Positions 34,665-44,553 are shown, numbered from the stretch's first letter. The stretch: DNA of 64,000 nt from Actinopolyspora mortivallis DSM 44261 (GCF_000384035.1 NZ_KB913024.1:1914870-1978869), one strand, 5' to 3'. Numbers and translations are program-made. Notes: generated by a model from the letters alone, not told the origin.

Positions 34665-35327
34665 TCAGCGGGTCGGGGTGGCGAGCAGCTCGCGCACCCT
34701 GTCGTCGGTGACGGGGCTGAAGTCGCGGTACCACTGCCCCACCGCGGAGAAGTCCGCCGGGCGGCGGGGGCACACCACCAGATCGGCCTCCCGTCGCAGG
34801 GCGGTGAGCCCGTCGGGAGCACCGACCGGCACGGCCAGCACGACCCGTGCCGGTCCGACGCCGCGCACCCGCCGGATCGCCGCGCGGGCGGTGGCTCCGG
34901 TGGCCAGTCCGTCGTCGACGACGATCACGTCCCGGCCGGCCAGCTCCGGCAGCGGGTCCTGCCCGTACTGGTGTTCCTGTTGCCGAGCCCGGTGACGTTC
35001 CCGTTCGCACTGCGGGTGAAGACGGTCCTCGTCGAGGTCGAAGGCCCGCAGCAGCCGGTGGTCGTAGACGGGCGGGCCGTCGGCGGCCACCGCCCCCAAC
35101 GCCAGTTCCGGCTGGCCGGGGGCTCCGATCTTACGGGCCACCCCGGCCCGCACCGGAGCACCGAGCGCGGCGGCCACCTCCACCGCCACCGGCACCCCTC
35201 CCCGCGCCAGCCCCAGCACCACCGGGGCGCGCAGGGAATGATGGGCCAGGTCCTCGGCCAGGACACGTCCGGCGTGGATGCGGTCGCGGAACATCTCGTG
35301 CCCGTGCCCGGCGTGGTGGTTGCCCAT
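34665..35327 (-). CDS. Phosphoribosyltransferase-family protein
   Basis: A 220-residue type I PRTase. The PRPP loop VIVVDDGLATGATARAA, VVLGLARGGVPVAVEVA near the N terminus and PRRPADFSAVGQWYRDF at the C terminus match the stand-alone family often found beside stress or dormancy genes. The nucleobase acceptor is unknown. ATG 35327 follows GGGAGA. It lies 57 bp upstream of the Clp gene on the same strand, so the two may be co-expressed. Confidence 0.82.
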   Translation of the reverse strand: MGNHHAGHGHEMFRDRIHAGRVLAEDLAHHSLRAPVVLGLARGGVPVAVEVAAALGAPVRAGVARKIGAPGQPELALGAVAADGPPVYDHRLLRAFDLDEDRLHPQCERERHRARQQEHQYGQDPLPELAGRDVIVVDDGLATGATARAAIRRVRGVGPARVVLAVPVGAPDGLTALRREADLVVCPRRPADFSAVGQWYRDFSPVTDDRVRELLATPTR

Positions 35328-35512
35328 GGTCGGTCTCCCGCCTGGCTCGGCTGTTCGAGGTCCGGCGTGGACGTCCCGGCGGCGCGGGGCGGGTGGGGCC
35401 GCCGCCGTGCCCGAGGCCCCCTACCGGCGTTTCCCGCCAGGAGCGCACGTGGACACGACCGGCCTCACCGGGGGAATACCCGCGCGGGGCGCGGAGGAAA
35501 CGGCCCCGGGTT

Positions 35513-37234
35513 TCACTCGCGGAAGGCACCGACGCGCAGGGTGCGGAGTCGGTTGAGTGCCGCGGCGAGTTCGAAACGGCGGGGCACGGCGAAGTCGCCG
35601 ACGTAGCGGTCGTCGACGGCGTGGATTCCGCGTTTGGTCACCTCGGTGTCGAAGGCGTCCAGCACCTCGCGGACGGTGCGCCGCCCGTCGAGCAGTCCCG
35701 AACGGACGCAGGTCACCAGTGCCAGGCCGATGCCGGTCACCTGGGCGGGGTCGACCAGCTGCTCGACGGCACGCAGCTCCACGGTGGTCTGCCCCAGGGT
35801 GAGGGCGTCGGTGCCGCGGGACCGCACTTTCGGGCGATCGGTGTCGATCGACCGGGGATCGGGAACCCGCGAACGGATGTCGGGAAAGCTGTCAGCCTCG
35901 CGGTGTCGCCCGGTGGGGGTGCTGGCCAGGCCGCGGGCGCGGTCGGTGACCTCGTAGCAACGGTAGGAGTCCAGCATCAGCACCCGGTCGGCGACGTCCA
36001 TGTAGTCCCCGGATCCGCCCATGACCATCACCGTGGAGACCCGGTGCCGGTCGTGGAGCGGGCGGATCAGGTCCAGGAACGGGGTCAGCGGCTCGGAGTC
36101 CTTGGCGACCAGTTCCTGCATCCGCGCGTCGCGGATCATCAGGTTGGTGGCGGCGGTGTCCTCGTCCAGCAGCAGCGCTTTCGAGCCGGCCTCGACGGCT
36201 TCGACGATCGAGGCGGCCTGCGAGGTGGAGCCCGAGGCGTTGTCGGTGGAGAAGTCGCTGGTGTCCGTGCCGGTGGGCAGGTGGCTGACGAAGGGGCTGA
36301 CGTCCACGCGGTTGACCCGCCTGCCGTCCTCGGCGCGGACCTTGACGGTGTCCTCCCGGCAGACCACCAGTTCCCGCCCGTCCCCGGGCACGTGGTCGTA
36401 GACGCCGTGTTCCAGGGCACGCAGCAGGGTGGACTTGCCGTGGAACCCGCCGCCGACGATGAGGCTGATGCCCTCGGCGATGCCCATACCGGACACCCGC
36501 CCCCGGTTGGGGAGGTCGAACTCGGTACGCAGTGACTCCGGCGAGGAGAACGGCACCGCCTGCTGCAACGGGCGGTCGTCGATGCCGCTGCGGCGGGGAA
36601 GGATCGCCCCGTCGGCCACGAACGCCACCAGGTTCCGTTCGGGCAGCTGCCGCCGCAGCGCGTCGGTGTCCTCGATCGAGTCGACGAACTCCCGCACCCG
36701 CTGTTGGTCGGCGGTGTGCCAGCGTAGCCCCTGCTCGACCGCGTCGGGAAGATCGCGGCACAGAGCCTGTTCGGCCTGTTTGCCGTCGATGCTGCGTCCC
36801 CGGCCGGGCATGTCGATGCCCAGCCGCAGGAGCACGGTCCCGTCGACGATCTGGCACGAGCTGCGGTCCAGCACCTGTTGGCGTCCCGCGTCCACGCTCA
36901 ACCGGCTGTCGCGCAGCCTGCGGTGCACCGCGCGCACCAACGCCCCCGCCAGTCCCCGTGCCCGTACCGGGTTCGACCACAGGTCGGAGGGGAAACCGGC
37001 GTGCTCGGCGTCGACGCGCACCTCGCAGCGGCTGGCGGGGGCGTACGGGTCGGGCTGGACCTTCTGCACCTCCAGGGTGAAGCCGTCGAAGGCCCAGTTG
37101 CCGCTCAGCGACTTGTAGCGCCCGTAGCTGGCCCCGTGCATCGAGCGCAGTTGGTCACGCAGCCCCTCGGCGGTCCGTTTGGCCGGTGGTGTCTGGGCAC
37201 GACCACCCCTGTTGTTGTTCGTTCGTTGTGCCAT
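35513..37234 (-). CDS. ABC-class predicted ATPase (COG3044-like)
   Basis: A 573-residue protein with an N-terminal segment (RSMHGASYGRYKSLSGNW, FTLEVQKVQPDPYAPASR), a Walker A-like VGGGFHGKSTLLRALEHG at about residue 265 and ALLLDEDTAATNLMIRDARM as the Walker B region. This matches the family described as predicted ABC-class ATPases, not a transporter, since no membrane domain is present. The function is not established. ATG 37234 fits the family start; 289 codons of upstream open frame overlap the lysozyme gene and are rejected. It is divergent from the lysozyme. Confidence 0.82.
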   Translation of the reverse strand: MAQRTNNNRGGRAQTPPAKRTAEGLRDQLRSMHGASYGRYKSLSGNWAFDGFTLEVQKVQPDPYAPASRCEVRVDAEHAGFPSDLWSNPVRARGLAGALVRAVHRRLRDSRLSVDAGRQQVLDRSSCQIVDGTVLLRLGIDMPGRGRSIDGKQAEQALCRDLPDAVEQGLRWHTADQQRVREFVDSIEDTDALRRQLPERNLVAFVADGAILPRRSGIDDRPLQQAVPFSSPESLRTEFDLPNRGRVSGMGIAEGISLIVGGGFHGKSTLLRALEHGVYDHVPGDGRELVVCREDTVKVRAEDGRRVNRVDVSPFVSHLPTGTDTSDFSTDNASGSTSQAASIVEAVEAGSKALLLDEDTAATNLMIRDARMQELVAKDSEPLTPFLDLIRPLHDRHRVSTVMVMGGSGDYMDVADRVLMLDSYRCYEVTDRARGLASTPTGRHREADSFPDIRSRVPDPRSIDTDRPKVRSRGTDALTLGQTTVELRAVEQLVDPAQVTGIGLALVTCVRSGLLDGRRTVREVLDAFDTEVTKRGIHAVDDRYVGDFAVPRRFELAAALNRLRTLRVGAFRE

Positions 37235-37405
37235 CCCCCGATGGGTACCCGAGCCGACCGTGAATATCCAATCGTGGGTCCCCCGGCGCGTGCTGCACGT
37301 GACACACCGCGCATCCGGTAGCGTCCTCCGGGAGACCACGGAAACACGCTGCGTGACCAACCGCTGGGCATCGTGTGTCCCCCGACCGCGAGGAGGCATG
37401 GCATC

Positions 37406-38236
37406 GTGCGCACCCCCGAGTCCCCGTTCCGCGGCCCCCGTCGCCCCCTCCGCCCGGGCGGGATGACCGGTCTGGCGGGCGTGCTGGCCCTGGCCGTGAC
37501 CGGACTGGTCGCACCCGCCACCGCCCACCCCACCCCACGCGCAGACGGCGTCCCCTCGGTGGCCGGGCCGGTCGTGCGCGGAATGGACGTCAGCGGCCAC
37601 CAAGGTCGGGTGGACTGGCGGGCGGCGTGGCGGTCCGGGGCCCGGTTCGCCTACGTCAAAGCCACCGAGGGAACCGGTTTCCGCAGTTCCACCCACCGGG
37701 CCCAGTACCGCGGGGCCCGCGCGGTGGGCATGCTCCGCGGCTCCTACCACTTCGCGCGCCCCGACCTGTCCCCGGCCGCGCCGCAGGCCCGCTTCTTCGT
37801 CGCCAACGGCGGCGACTGGAAACCCGACGGTCACACACTGCCCGGTGTCGTCGACATCGAGTACAACCCCTACGGGCCCGACGACTGCTACGGGCTGGGC
37901 CCGGCCGAGATGAGCCAGTGGATCGCCGAGTTCAGCGACACCTACCGGGCGTTGACCGGGCGTTTCCCGATGATCTACACCACCCGGCACTGGTGGAACA
38001 CCTGCACCGGCGGCAACACCGGCTTCGCCGGCAACAACCCGCTGTGGGTGGCCCGCTACGGGCCACGTGTCGGTGAGCTGCCCGCGGGGTGGGCCAGCCA
38101 CACGATGTGGCAGTACGACAACGAGGGGGTGCTGCCCGGTGACCAGAACCTGTTCCGGGGGGACGCGGCCGCGCTGCGGCGCTTCGCCACCGGAGGTCCT
38201 CGGCAGCGTGCCGCCGCACGGCAGGCCCCCCGCTAG
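37406..38236 (+). CDS. Secreted GH25 lysozyme
   Basis: A 276-residue glycoside hydrolase family 25 muramidase. An N-terminal signal sequence (LAGVLALAVTGLVAPATAHP) precedes the catalytic domain with RGMDVSGHQGRVDW, YVKATEGTGF, the acidic pair in VVDIEYNP and WQYDNEG near the C terminus. It cleaves the MurNAc-GlcNAc bond of peptidoglycan outside the cell. GTG 37406 is in frame behind GAGGAGG; the nearer ATG is out of frame. It ends 3 bp from the convergent LCP gene. Confidence 0.88.
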   Translation: MRTPESPFRGPRRPLRPGGMTGLAGVLALAVTGLVAPATAHPTPRADGVPSVAGPVVRGMDVSGHQGRVDWRAAWRSGARFAYVKATEGTGFRSSTHRAQYRGARAVGMLRGSYHFARPDLSPAAPQARFFVANGGDWKPDGHTLPGVVDIEYNPYGPDDCYGLGPAEMSQWIAEFSDTYRALTGRFPMIYTTRHWWNTCTGGNTGFAGNNPLWVARYGPRVGELPAGWASHTMWQYDNEGVLPGDQNLFRGDAAALRRFATGGPRQRAAARQAPR

Positions 38237-38239
38237 GTC

Positions 38240-39346
38240 CTACTGGCCACCGAGGGTTTCCTTCGGCACCGGGCGGTCGGCGGCGATCGCCTCGAACAGG
38301 CGGGAGGCCCGCGCCGAGTCCCACTCGACCACCGACTGGCCCCGCAGGGTGTCGAAGCCGGCGATGGGCACGGTGCCGGTGACCCCCTCACCGGAGGAGA
38401 CGTCGCTCATCGCCCAGGCCAGACCGGCCAGATGCCACAGGTGGTCGCCGTTGTCCACCAGGAACGTGTCCCCGGCCGCGGAGACCAGCGGCACCGTCCG
38501 CATCGGGTTCAGCAGGGTCGCCGGTGAGGTGGCCTTGTCGATCAACGCGCCCAGCAGGGCACGCTGGTTCTCCACCCGCTGCAGGTCACCACGCGGGTAG
38601 GCCCGGCTACGGACGAAGCCCAGGGCCTGTGTCCCGTCCAACTGCTGACAGCCCTTCGGCAGGTCGACGCCCGCCTTGGGGTCGTTCAACGGCGCGTCCA
38701 GGCACATCCGTACCCCGCCCACGGCCTCGACCAGCCCGGCGAAACCGCCCAGACCGATCTCGGCGTAGTGGTCCAGCCGCACCCCGGTGACCTTCTCCAC
38801 GGTGCGCACCAGCAGCCGCGGCCCGCCCAGCGCGAAGGCCGCGTTGAGCTTGTTCCGCCCGTGCCCGGGAACCGGCACCGAGGAGTCCCGGGGCAGGCTG
38901 ACCAGCACCGGCTGGCCACCGCCCCGGGGAATGTGCAGCAGCATCATCGTGTCGGTGCGCCTGCCGGCCGCGTCCCCGGCCGAGAGCTCCTCACGACGGG
39001 ACTCGTCCAGCCCCTGTCTGCTGTCGGATCCCACCAGCAACCAGTTGGTTCCGGGCGTGTCGGCCACCCGCCCGGGGTAGTCGGCCAACGCGTCGGTCCG
39101 TTGCAGCGAACTGTCCACGTAGGCCACCAGTCCGGCCGCCAGCAACACCAGCACCAGCACGGTGACCCCGATCCGCATTCCCCACCGTTTCCGTTTCCGC
39201 CCGGCGGCCGGCCGCCGCGGCGGGGTGCCGGACCGCTGCTGCCGCTGTCGGCCCGCCGGCCGCGCCCCGCCCCGGGAGGTGCCCGAGTGCGGCACGCGGG
39301 CCGGCCTGCCACGCCCACCAGGCTGTTCGGCCGCCCAATCGCTCAT
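38240..39346 (-). CDS. LytR-CpsA-Psr (LCP) family cell-wall glycopolymer ligase
   Basis: A 368-residue membrane-anchored protein with a basic, proline-rich cytoplasmic N terminus, one transmembrane helix (IGVTVLVLVLLAAGLVAYV) at about residues 58-78, and an external LCP domain: NWLLVGSDSRQGL, RTDTMMLLHIP, VSLPRDSSVPVPG, RNKLNAAFALGG and FVRSRAYPRGDLQRVENQ. LCP enzymes attach wall polymers such as arabinogalactan or teichoic acids to peptidoglycan. ATG 39346 is chosen over an upstream start. The convergent lysozyme gene next to it suggests a cell-wall theme. Confidence 0.9.
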   Translation of the reverse strand: MSDWAAEQPGGRGRPARVPHSGTSRGGARPAGRQRQQRSGTPPRRPAAGRKRKRWGMRIGVTVLVLVLLAAGLVAYVDSSLQRTDALADYPGRVADTPGTNWLLVGSDSRQGLDESRREELSAGDAAGRRTDTMMLLHIPRGGGQPVLVSLPRDSSVPVPGHGRNKLNAAFALGGPRLLVRTVEKVTGVRLDHYAEIGLGGFAGLVEAVGGVRMCLDAPLNDPKAGVDLPKGCQQLDGTQALGFVRSRAYPRGDLQRVENQRALLGALIDKATSPATLLNPMRTVPLVSAAGDTFLVDNGDHLWHLAGLAWAMSDVSSGEGVTGTVPIAGFDTLRGQSVVEWDSARASRLFEAIAADRPVPKETLGGQ

Positions 39347-39543
39347 GGCCGGTAATCTATCCGCGTCCCACCGCCGAGGCCGACACCGGTCACCCGGACA
39401 GCGCACCCCAGCCACCGCGCCCCGCCCCGGGAGTTCTCGGGAGGCAACACGCCTTCCACGCGCGATCCCGGAACACGCCCCCAGGGTGGGATCATGGTCT
39501 GTCGGTCCTGTCCGTCGCCGAGTTCGAAGGGCATCCTTGCGAC

Positions 39544-41028
39544 ATGAGTGTCACTGACCAACCGAGCCACCCGCGGGAGCACACCGTCGTCGACCAGACC
39601 CCCACCCAGCTGCTCGTCGACGGCACCTGGCGTCCCGCCGCCCGTGGGGGAACCTTCCCCGTGGAGGACCCCTCCACCACCCGGACCCTGTGTTCGGTCT
39701 CCGACGCCACCGCCGAGGACGCCGTGGAGGCACTCGCCGCCGCCGACCGGGCCCAGAACGCCTGGGCGGCGCACCCGCCCCGGGAACGCGGCGAGATCCT
39801 GCGACGCGCCTTCGAGACCATCACCGACAGGCACGAGGACCTGGCGCTGCTGATGACCCTGGAGATGGGCAAACCACTGGCCGAGTCCCGTGCCGAGATC
39901 ACCTACGCCGCCGAGTTCTTCCGCTGGTTCGCCGAGGAGGCCGTGCGGGTCGGCGGGGACTACAGCGTCTCCCCCTCCGGCAAGGGCCGGATGCTGGTGC
40001 TGCGCCAGCCGGTCGGGCCGTCACTGATGATCACACCGTGGAACTTCCCCATGGCCATGGGAACCCGCAAGATCGGCCCGGCCGTGGCCGCCGGGTGCAC
40101 CATGGTGGTCAAACCCGCCCACCAGACGCCGCTGACGATGCTGGCGCTGGGCCACATCCTCACCGAGTCGGGACTGCCCGACGGGGTGCTCAACATCATC
40201 CCCACCCGCCACGCCGGGGAGGTCACACCTCCGATCCTCAACGACGAGCGGCTTCGCAAGCTGACCTTCACCGGATCCACCCCGGTCGGACGCAGCCTGA
40301 TCGAGCAGGCCGCCCCCCAGGTGCTCAACGTGTCCATGGAACTCGGTGGCAACGCCCCCTTCCTCGTCTTCGACGACGCCGACGTGGACGCCGCCGTCGA
40401 CGGGGCGATGCTGGCCAAGATGCGCAACATCGGTGAGGCCTGCACCGCGGCCAACCGGTTCTACGTGCACCGTTCCGTGGCCGAGGAGTTCACCACCAAA
40501 CTCACCGAACGGATGCGGGCCCTGCGCACCGGGCGGGGAGTCGACGACAGCGTCGAGGTGGGGCCGCTGATCGACGCGGGGCAACTCGACAAGGTCGTCG
40601 AGCTGGTCGACGACGCGGTCACCCGCGGAGCCCGGGTGGTCACCGGTGGGGAACGGGGCGAGGGACCGGGCCACTACTACACCCCCACCGTGCTGGCCGA
40701 CGTGCCCACCGAGGCCCGACTGTTGCGGGAGGAGATCTTCGGGCCCGTGGCGCCGATCGTCACCTTCACCGAGGAACACCAGGCCCTGCACGCGGCCAAC
40801 GACACCGAGTTCGGCCTGGTCAGTTACGTCTACACCCGTGACATGCAGCGGGCACTGCGGGTCAGCGAAGCGCTGCAGGCCGGCATGGTCGGGCTCAACC
40901 AGGGGGTGGTGTCCAACGCCGCGGCCCCCTTCGGCGGGGTCAAGCAGTCCGGCATCGGCCGTGAGGGCGGCACAGTCGGCATCGACGAGTATCTGGAGAC
41001 CAAGTACGTCGCCGTGGGGGGACTGTGA
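39544..41028 (+). CDS. gabD: NAD(P)-dependent succinate-semialdehyde dehydrogenase
   Basis: A 494-residue aldehyde dehydrogenase. Catalytic glutamate in MELGGNAPFLVFD and cysteine in GEACTAANRFYV, plus TPWNFPMAMGTRKIGPA and FGGVKQSGIGREGG, match GabD-type succinate-semialdehyde dehydrogenases. It oxidises succinate semialdehyde to succinate in GABA catabolism. ATG 39544 is the first start after the divergent LCP promoter region. A GntR regulator is convergent downstream and may control it. Substrate assignment is by motif only. Confidence 0.85.
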   Translation: MSVTDQPSHPREHTVVDQTPTQLLVDGTWRPAARGGTFPVEDPSTTRTLCSVSDATAEDAVEALAAADRAQNAWAAHPPRERGEILRRAFETITDRHEDLALLMTLEMGKPLAESRAEITYAAEFFRWFAEEAVRVGGDYSVSPSGKGRMLVLRQPVGPSLMITPWNFPMAMGTRKIGPAVAAGCTMVVKPAHQTPLTMLALGHILTESGLPDGVLNIIPTRHAGEVTPPILNDERLRKLTFTGSTPVGRSLIEQAAPQVLNVSMELGGNAPFLVFDDADVDAAVDGAMLAKMRNIGEACTAANRFYVHRSVAEEFTTKLTERMRALRTGRGVDDSVEVGPLIDAGQLDKVVELVDDAVTRGARVVTGGERGEGPGHYYTPTVLADVPTEARLLREEIFGPVAPIVTFTEEHQALHAANDTEFGLVSYVYTRDMQRALRVSEALQAGMVGLNQGVVSNAAAPFGGVKQSGIGREGGTVGIDEYLETKYVAVGGL

Positions 41029-41041
41029 CCGGATCCCCCGC

Positions 41042-41071
41042 GTGCCCGGACGGCGGGGACCGTCCGGGCAC
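41042..41071. terminator. Convergent hairpin terminator
   Basis: A perfect 12-bp stem (41042-41053 with 41060-41071) and 6-nt loop between the dehydrogenase and GntR genes, usable by both strands. Confidence 0.8.
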
Positions 41072-41083
41072 ACCCGGCCCGGG

Positions 41084-41776
41084 CTACTCCTCGTCGAACG
41101 AGGCGGTCAACCGTTGCAGCGCGTCGTTCATGTGCGCCTCCAGCCGGCTCAGCACCAGCTGCTCGTCCCCGGCCTCGATCGCGTCCACCAGGCCCTTGTG
41201 CTCGTCGACCAACGCCTGCGTGTCCGCGGGGTAGGTCTGCACGAGCGAGCCCAGGCACATACGTTTCTCCACCAGCAACGTCTGTGCCATCCGTTGCAGC
41301 CGCGGGCTGCGGGAGGCCGCCACCAGCGTCTCGTGGAACTCCTGGTCGGCCTCGGTGAGCTGCTCCTTGTCGTCCTTGGCCACCGCGGCGACCATCTTGG
41401 CGTGGGCGGCGGTCAGCTCCGCCACCGCGTCCACCCGGTGGTAGCGCACGATCTGTTCGCAGGCGCTGCGTTCCACAGCCAGCCGGGCCACGTAGACGTC
41501 GTGCACGTCCTCGGGTTCCATCGTGGTCACGAACAGCCCCCGGTGGGGTTCGCTCTGCAACAGCCCTTCCTGGACCAGCCGCTGCATCGCTTCCCGCAGA
41601 GGTCCACGGCTGACCCCCAACTGGGCGGCGAGGTCGGCCTCACCGAGCTGGCTTCCCGGGGCCAGCGAACCGTGCATGATCGCCGAACGCAGTTGGTCGG
41701 CGACGATCGCCGCCGTGGATTTCCGTTGGACCGGTTCCAGTTCCCCGGCCTGGTTCTGTTCGTCGACTCCCAACAT
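41084..41776 (-). CDS. GntR-family regulator, FadR/FCD subfamily
   Basis: A 230-residue repressor with an N-terminal winged helix (IVADQLRSAIMHGSLAPGSQL, LGVSRGPLREAMQRL) and a C-terminal all-helical FCD ligand domain (DQEFHETLVAASRSPRL). FCD regulators sense small acids and metals. ATG 41776 is chosen because GAGAGGG lies just upstream and would be inside the gene if GTG 41794 were used. Regulation of the adjacent dehydrogenase is likely but unproven. Confidence 0.88.
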   Translation of the reverse strand: MLGVDEQNQAGELEPVQRKSTAAIVADQLRSAIMHGSLAPGSQLGEADLAAQLGVSRGPLREAMQRLVQEGLLQSEPHRGLFVTTMEPEDVHDVYVARLAVERSACEQIVRYHRVDAVAELTAAHAKMVAAVAKDDKEQLTEADQEFHETLVAASRSPRLQRMAQTLLVEKRMCLGSLVQTYPADTQALVDEHKGLVDAIEAGDEQLVLSRLEAHMNDALQRLTASFDEE

Positions 41777-42390
41777 CTCGCACCCTCTCGTCACTTCGAG
41801 ATCCCCACCCCTGGCCGCGGGGGCGGGGCGGCCGCGACGCGCCGACAGTGTCGGAACCCACGGGAAACCCGGTGGGCCACACCCGTGTCGCCCACCCGGA
41901 TCCGGTAGTCACACCGCGCCGCACCCGTAGCCGGGACCCACAACGTCGAAGACACACCGAGCCGAACTGCTCACCCTGTGACGTCCACGCCCGCGACGGT
42001 CCCGGCACAGTCACGTTTCGGAGACGAACGTTCGTTGCGCGTTCCGAGCGGGTGAGAGCACGAACCACGTCCGGCGCTGCCGGAAACGCGGTACGCGCCA
42101 CCGAAACTCCCTTCGCACAGACGGTCCCGAACGGGCAGGCGCAACGGCATCCGAGCCTGGCAACCCGAAACGCCGATTGTTGACAATGCTACCCCTTCCG
42201 GGCGAGCCCCCTGAACGACGAAGGAAATTCGTCTCACCCGGCGACACCGGACCCGCCCCGAGGACCCTCCGTGCGGCGGTGCCCCTCCAGGTCTCCAGCG
42301 GCACGGAATTACTACTGTTCAGTGACGATCCACATACGTAGAGTGTCTCCGGCAAGGAGCACACCCGAGTACGCCGAACACGAGGCAAGC
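41777..42390. other. Intergenic stretch of about 610 bp
   Basis: No convincing gene is seen. It contains a palindrome attgt-tg-acaat at 42176-42187, which includes a TTGACA-like hexamer and could be a promoter element or GntR-type operator, about 200 bp upstream of the methyltransferase gene. Confidence 0.45.
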
Positions 42391-43200
42391 ATGGAAAACG
42401 GGACGCCGGAACCGAACGTGGACCGTCCGAACTCGGCACGGCTCTACGACGTCTTCCTCGGCGGAAGCCACAACACGGCCGCGGACCGGGAACTGGCCGA
42501 ACGGATCAGGCAACGGGCGCCACGCTGGTCACTGGGCGCACAGCTGAACCGCTCGTTCCTGCGCTGCGCGGTGCGCTACATGGCTTCCCAGGGCATCGAC
42601 CAGTTCCTCGACCTGGGATCGGGCATTCCCACGGTCGGCAACGTCCACGAGATCGCCGCCCAGCACAACCCCCACTCCCGTGTCGTGTACGTGGACTACG
42701 AAACCATCGCCTACAACACCTCGCGGGCCGAGTTGGCCGACAACCCCAACGTCACCATCCTCAAGGAGGACCTGCGTGATCCCGAGGCGGTACTGAACCA
42801 TCCGGAAACCCTCGAACTGCTGGACTTCTCCCGCCCGGTGGGGCTGTTGATCGTCGGGGTGCTGCTGTTCATCGGCCCGCAGGACAAACCCGGCGACCTG
42901 GTGGCCACCTACCGCTCCCGCCTCACCTCCGGCAGCTACCTGGCCCTGTCCCAGGCCAGCGACGACAACCTGCCCGCCGACCTGCAGGCCGAGATCGACC
43001 AGGTCGTGGCCTCCTACGAACACGCCGACGAGCAGCTCGTGCTGCGCAGCTACGAGGAGGTGGCCGGATGGTTCGCCGGCACCGAACTCGTGGAGCCGGG
43101 AATCGTGCACTACCCGGACTGGAGCCCGGCCCAGCAGGCCCTGGACGACTACCAGCGCAGCTGCCGCTACGGCTACGTGGGAGTGGGACGGGTTCCGTGA
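42391..43200 (+). CDS. SAM-dependent methyltransferase, DUF574 family
   Basis: A 269-residue protein of the actinobacterial DUF574 (Methyltransf_19) family: NSARLYDVFLGGSHN at the N terminus, FLDLGSGIPTVGNVHEIA for SAM binding and RVVYVDYETIAYN after it. Multiple paralogues are usual in actinomycetes and the methyl acceptor is generally unknown. ATG 42391 has a GAGG site and starts the family consensus; 40 upstream codons are rejected. It ends 19 bp from the convergent MFS gene. Confidence 0.85.
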   Translation: MENGTPEPNVDRPNSARLYDVFLGGSHNTAADRELAERIRQRAPRWSLGAQLNRSFLRCAVRYMASQGIDQFLDLGSGIPTVGNVHEIAAQHNPHSRVVYVDYETIAYNTSRAELADNPNVTILKEDLRDPEAVLNHPETLELLDFSRPVGLLIVGVLLFIGPQDKPGDLVATYRSRLTSGSYLALSQASDDNLPADLQAEIDQVVASYEHADEQLVLRSYEEVAGWFAGTELVEPGIVHYPDWSPAQQALDDYQRSCRYGYVGVGRVP

Positions 43201-43219
43201 GCCCCGCACCGACGGACGG

Positions 43220-44512
43220 TCACCGAGCCACCGGCACACACCGCCGCGACCGCCGTAGCTGTGCCGCGGTGCCGAGCACGACCAGGGCCAGCACCGGAAG
43301 ATAGGCCAGCCGGTAGGACGGGCCGGCCGCGAGATCGACGGTGAGTCGCAGCACACCACCCACCGCGAGCTGGATCAGCACCGCGGCGGTGAACCCACCC
43401 ATGTTGGCCGTGCCCACGGCCAGTCCGGAACGGTGCTCCTCGTTGGCCGCGCGCACCCCGTCGAAAGCCAGCATCGCCGACCCACCTGCCACCCCGACGA
43501 CCAGCAGCAACACCGCCAACAGCGCGGGAGGAAGCACGCCGGGCCAGCCGACCACCACCGCCCAGACCAGCACGAGCAGCATCGACAGCGCCGCGGTGAC
43601 ACGTTCCCGACGTCGCCGCCGGCCGGCGACGAACTGCCCGCACAGCAGCGCACCGAGCAGGAACCCACCCACACACCACAGCACCCATCCGCCAGCGGCG
43701 GCCGTGCCGTAGCCCTGCGCCTCGATCAACCACGGCGGCCCCCAGAGCACGGTGACGGCCACGAACTGCCCCATCATCACGAAGTGCACCCAGAAGGCGT
43801 GCCGGGTTCCTCGGCGGGACAGCACCGCCCGCAACGATCCGAGCGCGCTTTCGCCGCCGGCGCGCGGGCGCGTCCCCGTGCCCTGCCCCGGCGGGTGGTC
43901 ACGGACGATCGCCCAGGCCGACAGCCCCAGCACGGCGGTCAGCGCCCCGGCGGCGAGGAAGGTGCTCAGCCAGCCGAGGGAGCGCAGCGAGATCTCCAAC
44001 GGGGCGGTGGCGGCCAACTGCCCGAACCCGCCGACCAGGCCGGTCAACGCGGCCACCCTGCCGAATCCGTCGCCGGGAAACCAGTGGGCGGCCAGTCGCA
44101 GCACGTTCGTGAACAGGAAGGCGTCCCCGAAGCCGATCAACGCCCTGCCGGCGAAGCCGCCCACCAGCGAGCCGCTGACCGCGAAAACGGCCGATCCCGC
44201 CGCCAGGGCCAGCGTCGCGGCGGTGATCATGCGGCGGGGGCCGACCCGGTCGGCCAGCACCCCGGCCGGGATCTGCAGCGCCAGATAGATCCCCAGTTGC
44301 AGCGCCGAGGCCACCGACAGCGCCGCGGGTCCGATGGAGAACCGTTCGGAAGCGGCGTCGGCGGCCACAGCGAGGCTGGCGCGGTGGAACAGGGCCACGA
44401 AGTAACACGCCGCGGCCACCGCCCACACCGTCCACGCGCGTCGTGGGGTGCCCTGCGGTGTCGTGGCGGCAACGGCGGCGGCAGAAGCGGACGGATCCGT
44501 CGTGGTGTACAC
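43220..44512 (-). CDS. Major facilitator superfamily transporter
   Basis: A 430-residue membrane protein with about 12 hydrophobic helices. The MFS loop 2-3 signature is seen as GVLADRVGPRRMI, and RALIGFGDAFLFTN lies in helix 4. It probably exports or imports a small solute by proton coupling. Several starts are possible: GTG 44512 has GGGAGG upstream, whereas ATG 44536 lies inside the operator and lacks a ribosome site. It is divergent from the GntR gene across a 12-bp-arm inverted repeat, so it is almost certainly the regulator's target. Confidence 0.85.
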   Translation of the reverse strand: MYTTTDPSASAAAVAATTPQGTPRRAWTVWAVAAACYFVALFHRASLAVAADAASERFSIGPAALSVASALQLGIYLALQIPAGVLADRVGPRRMITAATLALAAGSAVFAVSGSLVGGFAGRALIGFGDAFLFTNVLRLAAHWFPGDGFGRVAALTGLVGGFGQLAATAPLEISLRSLGWLSTFLAAGALTAVLGLSAWAIVRDHPPGQGTGTRPRAGGESALGSLRAVLSRRGTRHAFWVHFVMMGQFVAVTVLWGPPWLIEAQGYGTAAAGGWVLWCVGGFLLGALLCGQFVAGRRRRRERVTAALSMLLVLVWAVVVGWPGVLPPALLAVLLLVVGVAGGSAMLAFDGVRAANEEHRSGLAVGTANMGGFTAAVLIQLAVGGVLRLTVDLAAGPSYRLAYLPVLALVVLGTAAQLRRSRRCVPVAR

Positions 44513-44520
44513 ACCCACCT

Positions 44521-44553
44521 CCCAACTTGTATGCATCTTAAATACAAGTTGGG
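44521..44553. promoter_or_regulatory. GntR operator: 12-bp perfect inverted repeat
   Basis: Arms 44521-44532 and 44542-44553 are exact reverse complements with a 9-bp spacer that contains part of an atgcat element. It lies between the divergent starts of the MFS and GntR genes (8 and 18 bp away). The AT-rich core (cttgtat ... atacaag) has the usual form of GntR-family sites, so autoregulation and control of the transporter are likely. Confidence 0.75.

Noticed and set aside
37235-38101. N-terminal extension of the ABC-class ATPase frame
   Set aside because: It overlaps the lysozyme gene, which has a signal peptide and full GH25 motifs; family similarity begins at 37234.
44534-44536. ATG as start of the MFS transporter
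   Set aside because: It lies inside the operator repeat and lacks a ribosome site; GTG 44512 has GGGAGG upstream.
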